Of a DNA stretch of 64,000 nucleotides, positions 20,582-31,020 are shown piece after piece. The translations under genes and the position numbers were made by a program. The stretch comes from Spinacia oleracea. Lineage: Eukaryota > Streptophyta > Magnoliopsida > Caryophyllales > Amaranthaceae. The notes under the pieces are model-generated. The model saw only the letters and a program-made list of their open reading frames with translations, made no database searches and was not told the origin of the DNA. The DNA is taken from contig NC_079492.1 in the NCBI RefSeq assembly GCF_020520425.1, forward strand, positions 140,930,361 through 140,994,360, read 5' to 3'. Positions within the stretch are counted from its first letter, which is position 1. Each line of letters starts with the position of its first letter.

Positions 20582-20590
20582 ATAATAATA
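20400..20590 (+). mobile_element. Second LINE 3' end with (AAT)n tail
   Basis: Positions 20410-20480 encode AIARGVGAQIVSRLPTNYL and a stop, matching the last residues of the preceding copy (GVGAQLVARLP). After a short 3'UTR a longer (AAT)n tract follows (20516-20590). Only the extreme 3' end is present, so this is a very short 5'-truncated insertion. Confidence 0.7.
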
Positions 20591-20697
20591 ATCTGGTCTG
20601 ATCTGATCTGAACTTATTTTTTCTGATATGATCTAATCTGATTAAATCTGAAATAAGTAATAAGGTCTTGAAATAAGGTGAACTAAACAAGGCCTTA

Positions 20698-20980
20698 GGG
20701 CGTGTTCTCTTCTCCTTAAAAGAATAAGTATCGATTCTTATAAGTTATACGGAGTAACTTACAATCAGATCGTCTATTAAGTTTTCATCATGCTCTATAA
20801 GTTTATTACTCAAATTTACTGACTTTTAAATCAGGTTTGATCATGTTGAATAAGTTTCAAGTAGATTGTATCAGTAAGGTCCAATAAAATCAATCAAGTT
20901 AAACTAGTTTCAATATAAGTTAAAATAAATTCGGTTCAAATATGTTTACGTTGTTACTCATCCAATAAGAGAGCACATCC
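20698..20980. mobile_element. Tourist-like MITE 2
   Basis: The left end GGGCGTGTTCTCTT and the right-end complement GGATGTGCTCTCTT form TIRs; TTA lies on both sides (20695-20697 and 20981-20983). Its left TTA is shared with the right TTA of the composite element, so the two elements abut. Confidence 0.75.
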
Positions 20981-21956
20981 TTAATAAGGGGAATTTTTTG
21001 TGTGCTTGGAGTTGGAATGAGTTGGGTTATGTTAGATTGTTAGGTTGAGATTCTAGTTGAAAAAAACATGTTCAAAGTTTTCTAATTTGAATGTGACTAT
21101 TTACACAAATGCGTTAACATCGTCGGCCCAACCCAAACTGTTAATAAGTTGGACAACCTAACATTTTGGTTGTTGTATCATTTAATTTTGTTTTTCACAT
21201 AATTTATAAAGGGATTTACTATTTACCGCCCCATATTACTCAAAACCGTCCTATTTATTTACCCATATACTCTTCTTTATTTACCCTTCATTCAACATTT
21301 ACCCATATATCCGCTCCAAATCTAACCACCACCGCCGGTGTCCACCTCCGGCCACCATCGCCGGCCACTACCATCACGCCGTAGGCGACAAAATGGCCGA
21401 GTATTCACAAGAGTTCATTATTACACCAGATGGTTTGTAAACTTGGCCACGAATTTGTACTCGACACATGACAGCTGCTGCAGCTGGTGTTTAAGTTGGG
21501 TGTTTTAGAACTTTGAGAGGTACAATATTGTGAAACTTTTACTTATCTTACGCGTTCTTCTTTAGGAAAGAAAACGTCTTGTTTCTATTTTTCCTGAGTT
21601 TTGAAGCTTCCTGAATGGTTAAAACTATTAGAACTAATACAAATGTTATTACAATAGAACCTTCTGAATCAAAGTAGCAACGTACAGGCCAAAGAAATGC
21701 TTCAAGGTTCAACTTTTTGAATTCTCTGTCATAACTATATAAGTATGTCAACACGAATTGTCTTCCTTTTCCTGGTCATCATTTATTTATTTTTAAATCC
21801 ATGCTTCTTGCTTAATGTTGCTATTGGGAAATCAATCAATGGCACAAAGGATACATTGTTTACAGAGCTGAAATCCATATTATTGTTTTCTATGAAATAT
21901 ATGTTCTAGATAGAAGAATTAGGTGAATTCAGTTTTCGAATGGACCACAGGCCACG

Positions 21957-21997
<41 letters not shown>

Positions 21998-22695
21998 AGT
22001 TGCTCATGTTGCTATATTGTGTCAGCTTCCCACATATCTGGCTGAGTCCTGTTGTTCTTATATACTATATGTTTAGGATACTCACACACTAGAAAAAACC
22101 ACAAACAACTAGTATAGAAAAATAGAAAATAAATCCGGGATTAGGCTTATGTTTTGGTCTGATTTAATAATTAATACCTGAATGATTGGATTAACTAAAA
22201 ACATGTGGTCCTCTATTGTCTGCATTCATCATGCATATTTTAATTAGTAGCCGCAATAACAACTTAATTTCTTCCATGGAAACCATGACATCATAGGTAG
22301 GTATTAATGTATTATGTGTCCTTTTCATGATGCATGAGTTGACTGTTGACAGACTAGCTTTCATGAATCATGACTCAGTTCAACTAGTTTATCATGACAA
22401 GTTTCATACACAAATGCCATGCCACTCAGTGACTAGATCAGCAGAAAACACTGCAATATGCTGCATACCTTGACATTTATTAATCTTGTACATTTAGCAA
22501 GTTGATACAAGCAATTACGTACATGCAATTGACTGATATGTTGTTAATTTTGCATGCAATAGATCATAATATTACATCAGAACAGTTATAAACTTCACCC
22601 CTGATAAAAACTTCCACACAAATCCAAGGCTTTACTGTTGTCACGTTTTTTGTTCTGAGGTGGAGAGGATTTGGATGATAGGGTGGATTTATATA
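20981..22695. other. Intergenic DNA with a TIR-element end and a heptamer repeat
   Basis: Positions 21205-21300 (TTTACTATTTACCGCCCCATATTAC...) match the right end of the element at 63004-63903, so this is one end of the same family. Near 21958-22000 the 7-mer GCATACT is repeated about six times. The last part before 22696 is the 3' flank of the HAD gene. No further gene was found. Confidence 0.5.
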
Positions 22696-25266
22696 TTAAG
22701 CTCGAACAACAGTCTCAACAGCCGCGGACTGAAGGATTTGATCATGGTGATCCTTAGTCTCAGCTTCCCAGATTTCAGGAAGTGCTTCTTTCATGTTGTG
22801 GATACTCCTTAATGCATAATCAGCCCCTTCAACAAGATCTGATCTCCCCACCTGCACAACACCATAAAACCAACTGTCAGTGGATTCTCATACCACAAGA
22901 TTTCACCATAGTTCAAAGTTTCACGTCTAACAAGTTCAGAACTGCAGATCAGTTCACACCTCAACTAATAAGCTCAGAAAGGTTCAGTTCAAGGATATCT
23001 GTTACATAAGTTCACTATAGGGTTAATAAGTTAGTTCAAGTACCGATTAAGTTTAGGTACTTTTCAAGTTTTCGGGTTAAAAGGGATACACTCATAGTGC
23101 TCTTTGTGTACCAAACTTTTGGTACCTATAGGAAGTTATAGGTAAATTTTAGCCTTACATACACATCTTTTAGTGCTATCTGATTAGATTCCTGATAAAT
23201 GGTTGGTATTGTCACTATGTTGCACTCTTCTGTCATTTAGTCTTCTCTCACATTCCAATAACAGAACTATATATACAAACAACATTAGTATATACTCCCT
23301 CTGTCCCAAAATTATCTTCCTGCTTTCCTAAACGAGCGTCCCAAAATTATCTTCCTGTTTCTAATTTTGGCTACTAAGGTCCCCACTTTCTCATGTACTA
23401 TATTAATTAAAATTGAATTGAAAACCCCACCTATGTACTATATTCCACTTTTCCCATGTACTATATTCTCTTTCACATGTACTTTATTCCACTTTTCCAT
23501 ACAACTCAATCATCATTTGTACTTTATTCTATTTTTTCATGTACTATATTCCACTTTTCTTAAAATCCGTATTTTTGATCAAACAGGAAAATAATTATGG
23601 GACGGAGGGAGTATAACAAAGCAAAAGAAGATACAAAGAATATGCCGTTTAATTTCATCTTAAAGATTCTTGAATAACGAAAACTTACAACAACAGTGTG
23701 AAGTCCAGCCGCTTTCCCACTTGCAATATTTCTAGCACTATCATCAAAGAATATCTGACAGAAATTAAAAAATTCTTCACATCATTAACTTGAAACTTTA
23801 TCAACAGATAATTACGGATCATATTACAAGAAATTGTACCATTAACGGCGGAAAATCCCGTCGCTAAAGACCAATAACCGTTGATTAACGACGGGATCTC
23901 CCATGGAAAATCTCGTCGTTAACCTGTCATAAAAGACACTGCGACGGTTGTTCCCGTCTTTGTTTGGTTTTTAGCCGTCGCAAAAGTCTTTTACAACGGG
24001 ATTTTGGACCCTTCATTATTAGAACGTCATAAAAGATACAAATTCTTGTAGTGTCAGTAATTTGAACTGATATATTTTGTAATGAAGGATTTAATTTCTT
24101 ACTGTTCTTTTAGGATCTAAGTTGGCGATGTTTACAGCAGCTTCAATCGCTTCTACAGATGGTTTACACAAAATATGTGACTTGGAGATTGGTTTATCAT
24201 CTACATGATTGAGGGTCTCAAAGCATATTATTCCCTCAAAGCAATCTCCTAAACCGAGTTTGTTAAGCACACGAGCTGTGTGCCCTTTGTCAGAGTTGGT
24301 GAATATCTGCAGAAAGTACACCATGAAATATCAATAATTGAATATACAATCTCCATTACTTACTTAAAAGAGTACTCCTACGCTCTTGAATACTTGGAAC
24401 AGTTTGACTTAGACACTATTTATACAGTAACTTTGACCAAAATTTCTTACTAATATAACAAAATCAAATGTTATTGTATAACATGTTGTTGGATTAGTCT
24501 TAATGTATACTTTTTCAAATTATTTTTAAAAGTTTTTACTAAATATGTAATTGCATATAATTACTGTCAAACTGATGTCTTGGCAAGTGAGAAAGTCAAA
24601 CTATTACAAATATTCAGCTAACAGAGGGAGTATAACGTAACGAACTCTAAAGATACATACAATTTTACGCTGAGGAGTCGAAAGCAGAAGGTTTCTCAAC
24701 ACAGGATCAGGCTTGAGTGTTTCATAAGGCAAATTCCCATGAACAAACTCGTGGAATTCATCGTTGTCAAATTCATACCCAAGTGCCTGAATTACATACA
24801 CATAAACTTCAGTAATTAATCAGTCAATTCGATCTCTTAGATAAACCACCCGGTCTGTAAACGGGATAGTTTCTGACCTTAAGACCAGCCATAGTGGTGC
24901 CATATTCTCTATATAACTCTAAGCACATCCTTGGTACCTCACTTTCATCCATATGCAAGTATTTTAGCATGTAATCTGTCACCAAAACCCGAATTAAATT
25001 AGTCCTGGTTATGTTATGGCTTACTAATTTTAACAACATACCTTCTATATTCTTTCTGCAAGCTAAGTTCACCCCTGAGCTCAATGGGTACAGAGTATCA
25101 TCCAAATCTATAAAACATAATTATTAAAATACAAAATTATTAATTCTTAAAATTTACTAGAGTAATTCATTTATTTAATATTTTATTGTAATAATTATAC
25201 TATTTGGAACTTACCAAAAAGTAGGCAGTCATACTTGGCTCCATTGTAGCTCACAATAGCATCCAT
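22696..25266 (-). CDS. HAD-superfamily phosphatase (pyrimidine 5'-nucleotidase/SDT1-like type)
   Basis: Seven exons on the minus strand: 25215-25266, 25042-25107, 24878-24975, 24661-24786, 24103-24306, 23689-23754 and 22696-22851, all GT-AG, giving 255 residues. HAD motif I is DLDDT (nucleophile D18, acid D20), motif II IFTNSD (T117), motif III the lysine K162 in CKPS, motif IV FFDDS (D186, D187). YPLSSG after motif I, LPYETLKPDP and HTVVVGRSD are typical of a plant group often annotated as SDT1-like or pyrimidine 5'-nucleotidase; size fits (about 250-280 aa). All catalytic residues are kept, so a Mg-dependent, probably cytosolic phosphatase is expected. Substrate is not predictable. Three successive introns each carry one MITE. 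Confidence 0.93.
23295..23611. mobile_element. Stowaway MITE in HAD intron 6
   Basis: CTCCCTCTGTCCCAAAATTATCTTCC at the left end is mirrored by GGAAAATAATTATGGGACGGAGGGAG, with TA at 23293-23294 and 23612-23613. The interior repeats CATGTACTATATTCCACTTTTC several times. Confidence 0.92.
23822..24053. mobile_element. CACTA-type MITE 2 in HAD intron 5
   Basis: Same family as 17377-17656. The left TIR is mutated to TATTACAAGAAATTGTACC, and the right TIR reads AGATACAAATTCTTGTAGTG. The target duplication TCA is still visible (23819-23821 and 24054-24056). It is 232 bp, shorter than copy 1, with the same ACGACGGGAT subterminal motifs. Confidence 0.9.
24375..24630. mobile_element. Degenerate Stowaway MITE in HAD intron 4
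   Basis: CTCCTACGCTCTTGAATACTTGGAAC at the left pairs loosely with a right end of ACAGAGGGAG, and TA flanks both ends (24373-24374, 24631-24632). Most divergent, and so probably oldest, of the MITEs in this gene. Confidence 0.7.
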
Positions 25267-25460
25267 TTTCTTTAATATGGAGGGTGATTAGCAATAAATC
25301 TACCATAATACACCCAAAAAAATAAGGAATTTGAATAACAAATGGATATAAAAAAAAATATACATAATACATAAAGAACTAACATAAGTAACAATTACCT
25401 TAATGATAATTAAGCAAGAAAAGGGTGAAATAATACATAAACTTAGGGTAGAGAGAAAGG

Positions 25461-25470
25461 GTATTTATAA
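25461..25470 (-). promoter_or_regulatory. TATA box of the HAD gene
   Basis: TTATAAATAC on the minus strand, about 195 bases upstream of the start codon. The 3' LTR of the Tat-type element begins about 290 bp further upstream. Confidence 0.6.
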
Positions 25471-25757
25471 GAATTTGAAGGAGAGAATCTCATGGTGTAT
25501 TCACATAAAATACAAAGATATGGGAGTTTGAGTGGGGGGGTTAGGAAGAATGGCATTTCATTGTATGTGAATGTGATGAGCATATTTCCCCCCACTTAAT
25601 TTTTTTAATACCCCATACATATTCTTCTGTTGTCACCTTAGTTTCCTTTCTGTTATTTGTCCTTTTCAATTACCAAAGGTGTGCTTCTTTATGTTATTTG
25701 TTGTTATGTAGTATTTTGGTCATATTTGTGAATGGAATTATTTATCGGGTTTATGAT

Positions 25758-26182
25758 TGTTCCGGTGTTGTAAAGATGGAAACAATGGGCTTCGAATGAA
25801 GGCCCTTTTGTATGTGTTGAAGATCTTGCTTGTTTGAATGAGTGGAGTCCGAATTCACCTGCACAAGAGCAAAGTCACTGGCCTCGGGGGTGTTTCCGAG
25901 GAAAGCCCCTCCGATGCCTAAGTAAGAATGATGCTCGGATTCTAGAGAGAAGTTCTCTAGAAGAGTAGTCTTAAGGCGATAAATTGGACGTACCTTGAGG
26001 TGTGAGCCTTGGCGGCCTATTTATAGTGTTTGCATAATAAATGCCCATAGGTCACTTATTGTTATTGGGCCTTGGGCCTTAATGGATGGCTGAATAGCCA
26101 TTGGTAGGTTTGATGTTGTTGTTTAGAGCCATTGGGCTTTGGACTTAGTGGCCCAATTGAGAATTAATTGGGAGCCCAAACA
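25758..26182 (-). repeat. 3' LTR of the Tat-type element
   Basis: 425 bp, apparently identical to 36842-37266. A G-rich tract (CTGGGGGGCATG on the minus strand) lies just inside it and would be the polypurine tract. Confidence 0.95.
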
Positions 26183-26361
26183 ACATGCCCCCCAGACCCG
26201 GTCCATTTAGAATTAAATGGGTGGGTTTCCAGCTGTCAGAAGTCCGAAAGTTCCCTCTCTTTTTTGAAAAGGGATGATTTGCATTGATGACAAGTGTTGG
26301 GAATTGTACTGTGTCATGGAGATCGTGGGTTTGAGGAAGTTGATGCGCCCTTTCTCTTTTC

Positions 26362-26371
26362 TATAAATACT
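26362..26371 (+). promoter_or_regulatory. TATA box for the antisense gene of the Tat-type element
   Basis: CTATAAATAC on the plus strand, outside the LTR and about 255 bases before the plus-strand start codon. This suggests transcription independent of the LTR promoter. Confidence 0.55.
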
Positions 26372-26623
26372 GGGTGCCTTGCTCCTTTTAAACTTTTTAC
26401 TCCTTATTTCAAACCCATTCTCTCTCTAAATTCCGGCGATCGCAGTGCAATTTGCTTCTTCAGATCTACGAAATTCGGCCAACTTTAGACTTCGGGAACT
26501 TGTGTTGTTCGCTTTATCGGCGAATTCCGCTTCGCAAAAAGGTAATTTGTTTCTGAGTTCTCCTTTTTTCTTCGTTCTTCCTTCTACCCCTCAATCTAAA
26601 CCCTAGATCGAGATTTCGCGACC

Positions 26624-29600
26624 ATGGCAAAGAATAGGGGCAAAAACAAGTTCGTTGTTGGCTCCTCTAGTGAGAGAGAGAACGTGCCTTCGGGGAGGTT
26701 ACCGAAATCTTCGAGGGGTCGACCTTCGGAGAGGCCGTTGGAGAAGAGTTCGATTGGTTGGGATGCTTCCGAAGATGAACGTGCAACCTCTGGTGAGAGA
26801 GCTGGTTTTTCGGGTGTTCGTCGTCGTTACTCCGAGTTTCCAGTTCATTGGTCGGAAGCTGATCCGAAGGGCAAGTATGCCTCAATTTTGCATGAGACCA
26901 CGCAGATCGACGGTCCGTTGGAGAAATCGGTCAGCGGTGACTGGTTGGTGGAAGCGAAGTTAGGGAATTATCATCGGAAGGCCGAGGAGCTATACGGAAT
27001 TCAGCATGCCTTGGGGTACTGGTGCGAGCTTCCTGAACAAGAGCGTCCTCGGGTGACTCATCCACCGAGGGGGTTCATTTCCGTGTATACTCACCATTTG
27101 GAGAATGGTCTCCGCTTTCCTTTGGATCCGTTCGTATCCGAGGTTTTGGTGTCGTACAACATTAGTTTGGCCCAGCTCACACCCAAATCTATGAGGCACA
27201 TAATCGGATTTAGATGGGTGTGTGACTTCGTCAATTTCCCTTGCTCTGTCGCTATTTTTCGGGATCTTCACGATCTGGTTCTCAACCATGCTTCCAAGGG
27301 TGATGGGTATGGTTGGTGGACCATTGTCAACAAGAAGTCCCGAAAGAGGGGGGATCCGAACTACATCACGGCGTACCCCTACCTTAGCTCTGACCACAAT
27401 TGGAAGACGGAGTGGTTGCTCGTCCGTGTGCCGACGGATCCGAAGCATCCCAACTTTTATCGTCCTCCGAAGTGGTTCGTGGCTCCTGATCCTGATATGA
27501 GGGGTGTGGCGGCTCCAGATCGGAACCATCGCCACTATGTGGACCTCCTCCAGTGGTTCTTGGCTCAAGAGGATAACCACCGACTGCCGTCTAGCTGGCT
27601 CCCGAATCTCAATTACATTCTGAGGGAGGACATTCTTGCTGTTGCCGGTCTCAGCAGGATTTTTGACAGGGGTAGGTGTCTTTCGGCTGAGACCGTTTTT
27701 TCAGTGAGTTTGTCCTCTTTCCTGTTTCGTTTTGCTGACATGTTTTGTGCTTTGTTTTTGCAGAGTACGGCTTTAGCTGCATTGATCCTAAGAAGTTGGG
27801 CATTTCTTTGGATTTGAAGACTATTCACGACCCGGCTCCCGAGTACAAGTTCGGAAAAGATAACCCTCGTAATCCTCGTCTGAAGGATTACGTGTTGTCT
27901 CCTTTGGGGGTTGCTCGGATATCCGAAGTTCGAGCTGATCCGTGGGATTCCGCCTCTTCTGTTGAAGCTGTTCCTGTGAAGGTTGTGCTTCCTGAGTTGA
28001 AGACGACTTCGGATCCGGTGAGTGTTCATTTATAGGCTCGATTTTCTGTTTATCTTTTTCTTTTCGGTTGGCCGTCGGCTAACGTCTTGGTCCTGGACCA
28101 TCTTTTTAGGGTCCTGGGACTGACGCTGTGCCGCGTGCCGTTCCTTCGGTTTCATCTCCGGCTCGGATAGATATCTCTTTATCTAGGAACCGGGTATTTC
28201 CCGCTTTTTTCTCTATTTCTTCCTTTTTCTTCTTTTACATTCGTTGACCCTTGGTCTCCCCTTTTTAGGATCAACGCAAAAGGAAGGGTAGCACTCTTTT
28301 GAGGCCTTCCACGCATCCGAAGAAAGCGAAGGCTTCTCAGCCCTCGGAGAAGGTATTTGTTCTGACTTGGAGTTTTTGTAGTTCGTTTCTCCCCTTTTCG
28401 GAAACTAATCTTTGAATGCTTGCTATGCAGGAAGCAGTTTCGGAAGTCATGCCTCCTCCTAAGAATCTTCTTCACTTCATGCCCTTGCCCGGGCAGAAGT
28501 TAAAGAGTGTGGTGGTTGCTGAACCGCCGGCCGTGGATCAGCCGCTGATCGAGGAAGATATCATCCCTTCTCCCCTTAAACCATCTGCTGCTTTGGGGAT
28601 CGAAATCCAGGATATCACCGAGGTGATGGAGGCGATTGAAGCCGATTTTGTTCCTGGTTCGGATGTCCCTGAGGTAGCTGGGGAGAAGAAGGAGTCTGCT
28701 GATCTTCCCTTCGAGAGGGAGAAGAGTCCAGACAAGGAGATGATAGATCTCTCGGGCCCCGAAGCTGCGGTCCCCGAGGTTCAGAAGGAGGTTCCCTCTG
28801 CTGGAGAGGAGGAGCAGCCCGAGCAAGGTTTGACGAGGAAGAGGCGCCACTCAACTTTGGGTTCTACTTCTACCTCGGCCCTGGATAGGCTGATCCATGC
28901 TGATCCCTGTTCGGATGTTCCGCTAAAACGGATCCCCGAAGAAGTAAGGGAGGCGATGGCTCGATATGCCAGGGCTCCGATTTTGGGAGAGGACCCTTTG
29001 GCTCACGTGGGATCCTTGGTGGGCCCCGAGGCTGCTCGGGAGAATCTGCTTCGTGCTAACCCGCAGTGGAGGGTTCCTGGGGCCGAAGAGAGGAATCCGG
29101 CAATGATGGCCCAGTACTATCTGAACGAGGTAATTTGCTAGATTTTTCTCTTTGAGTTGTGTTTTTGTTTTATGTTTTTCCTATTTTGCTCATCTTTCTC
29201 TCGTTCCCAGGCTGTTTTCTGGTCTTCGTTCGCTTCCGAGTGTAGCTCGGTTGAGGAGAAACAACTGAGGAAATATCGTGAGGCTTATGCTCGTGATATT
29301 CCCATTTTGGACCAGAAGGCTGGGCAACTCCTCTCCGAGCTTACGGAACTCAAGCAGCTGTACCTTCACTATAGTCGCGAGGCTAGAGAGTCTGCTGAGA
29401 AGATCGGGACCGAGGTTGGCCAGCTCATCTTCCGAGTTGAAGAGGATGCTGAGAAGATCGCTTCCTTTGCTGAGGAGAAGAAGGATATGGCCGCTAAGTT
29501 CGCTAGCGAACTTGAGGAAAAAGATAGACTCTTCCAGGAGATGAAGTCTAAATTTGAAGCGGCCGACAAGGAGCGTAAAGAGGCGGAGTTAAGGCTCCAC

Positions 29601-30011
29601 CATTTTGTCCAGCATCGGGAGCTGATCCAGCAGCAAGCTGATAAGGTGCCTGTCCTTCGGCTGAAGCTTCGGGAAAAAGATGACTATATTCGGAAGCTGG
29701 AGCAGGAGCGAGTCAACCTCTACACTGCTGATCAGTGTAGAGAGCAGTACTGGAACGGCATCCTGGGTGCTCGGCGCATGTTTGCGAAGCACATGCCTCA
29801 CTTCCCTTGGAACGAGAAAGTTCCTCTATGGATGCAGGCCGAGGACCACTTGGTGGAATGCCAAGCTGATCGAGATGAAGCTGAAGCTGAACGCCAAGCT
29901 GCTCTTGCAGAGGCTCGGGCCCAGAAGGCAACTTCCGAAGGTGATACCACTGCTGGGGGTTCTTCGAAGGATGCTCCCCTAGGGGCCGCTTCTGAGACTC
30001 CCAAGAGTTAG
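26624..30011 (+). CDS. Antisense gene of the Tat-type element (gypsy-type transposon domain plus coiled coil)
   Basis: Coding segments on the plus strand, opposite to the polyprotein, separated by short gaps with GT...AG borders, so the transcript looks spliced. The first segment starts MAKNRGKNKFVVGSSSE and holds LRFPLDPFVSEVLVSYNISLAQLTP-type sequence, which resembles the domain annotated as 'putative gypsy type transposon' in many plant proteins. The middle is acidic and rich in P, E and S. The last segment (29157-30011) is a long heptad-like coiled coil rich in E, K and R. A poly(A) signal candidate AATAAA lies near 30243. Tat relatives are known to carry antisense ORFs, but their function is unknown. 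A structural or regulatory role is only a guess. Confidence 0.75.
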
Positions 30012-30306
30012 GGATTCGGGCAGTCGTCTTCTTCAGAGTCGGTCGGTTCCAGTTGAGGACTTCCGAATATGTGCTTGCTTTTCCCCCTTTTGCCTCGGCG
30101 CTGCGTTGTACTCATTTCTTTTTGTTTTCTTTAGTACTTCGGTAGGCCGGTATTGTCTGTTGATGGCTGCCGATTTTAACTTGTTTCATTTTGTTTTCAA
30201 TTTTTGAGGTTTTCGATGTGTTTGTACTTCCCCCAAATATTGAATAAAAAATGAATGTTTGTTACTTGGCTGCTTCTTTTCAACTTGTTCTTTCGCAATT
30301 TTTAGG

Positions 30307-30632
30307 TCTTTAAATCCGTAGATTTCTCGAGCTCCTCTTTCTGTAGACTTGCTAAAAACCTTTTGATCTTGCGAGCTCTTTAAATCCGTAGATCTGCTAA
30401 GAGACTCTTTAGTTTTGCGAGTTCTTCAAATCCGTAGATCTGCTAAGAGACTCTTTGACTTTGTGAGTTCTTCAAATCCGTAGATCTGCTAAGAGACTCT
30501 TTAGTTTTGCGAGTTCTTCAAATCCGTAGATCTGCTAAGAGACTCTTTAGTTTTGCGAGTTCTTCAAATCCGTAGATCTGCTAAGAGACTCTTTAGTTTC
30601 CAGACTCTTCAAATCCGTCGATCTGCTCAGAG
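30307..30632. repeat. 46-bp tandem repeat inside the Tat-type element
   Basis: About six to seven units of TTCAAATCCGTAGATCTGC followed by TAAGAGACTCTTTAGTTTTGCGAG. The central units are almost identical and the outer ones divergent. It lies between the end of the antisense gene and the end of the polyprotein. Tat/Ogre elements often carry such arrays in this region. Confidence 0.9.
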
Positions 30633-31020
30633 GTTTGGATTGTTCTTCCGATCTCTTGTGGTTCGGAAACCTGGGCAAGAGATCGCTAGTCTGCCTCTTT
30701 AGTTATGCCTTCGGCGATCCGTGGATCTGAGCCGGAGTTTTATAACTTGATTCGAGCGACTGTTTGTTGCGAACAAATTTTATTAGGGTACCGCGAATCC
30801 GAGGATTCTGGACGGTTCCCTGAAGTGTATGATTTGGTCATTTCTTGCATTTTATCAAGGAATGGGCAAAGTCAACCTATTTTTGGTCTCGGATTGATCA
30901 GATCCGAGGCTGCATATATATATAAAGGGACAATAAATGTAGAGATAAGTTTAATGAAACACATGGTGCCAATGGCTTTCCTCTTCTCATTAAACAACTT
31001 ACTTGGTTTACAGACAGAGA

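Larger units (their letters stand above)
17366..20694. mobile_element. Tourist-like composite element (outer shell)
   Basis: The left end reads AGTCTTGTTTAG once the CACTA MITE is set aside, continuing TTCACCTTATTTC. The right end complement reads GGCCTTGTTTAGTTCACCTTATTTC. Behind both TIRs are arrays of CTGATCTGAACTTATTTTTT. TTA flanks both ends (17363-17365 and 20695-20697), the target of PIF/Harbinger elements. The 3.3-kb shell holds a CACTA MITE in its left TIR, a 31-bp minisatellite, a Stowaway and LINE fragments. Alternatively the two ends belong to different copies; the internal arrays favour one element. Confidence 0.6.

Noticed and set aside
20400-20690. Minus-strand frame with a long poly-Tyr run
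   Set aside because: Microsatellite translation.
30307-30632. CRISPR-like array
   Set aside because: Units are directly adjacent without unique spacers, in a plant retrotransposon; an ordinary tandem repeat.
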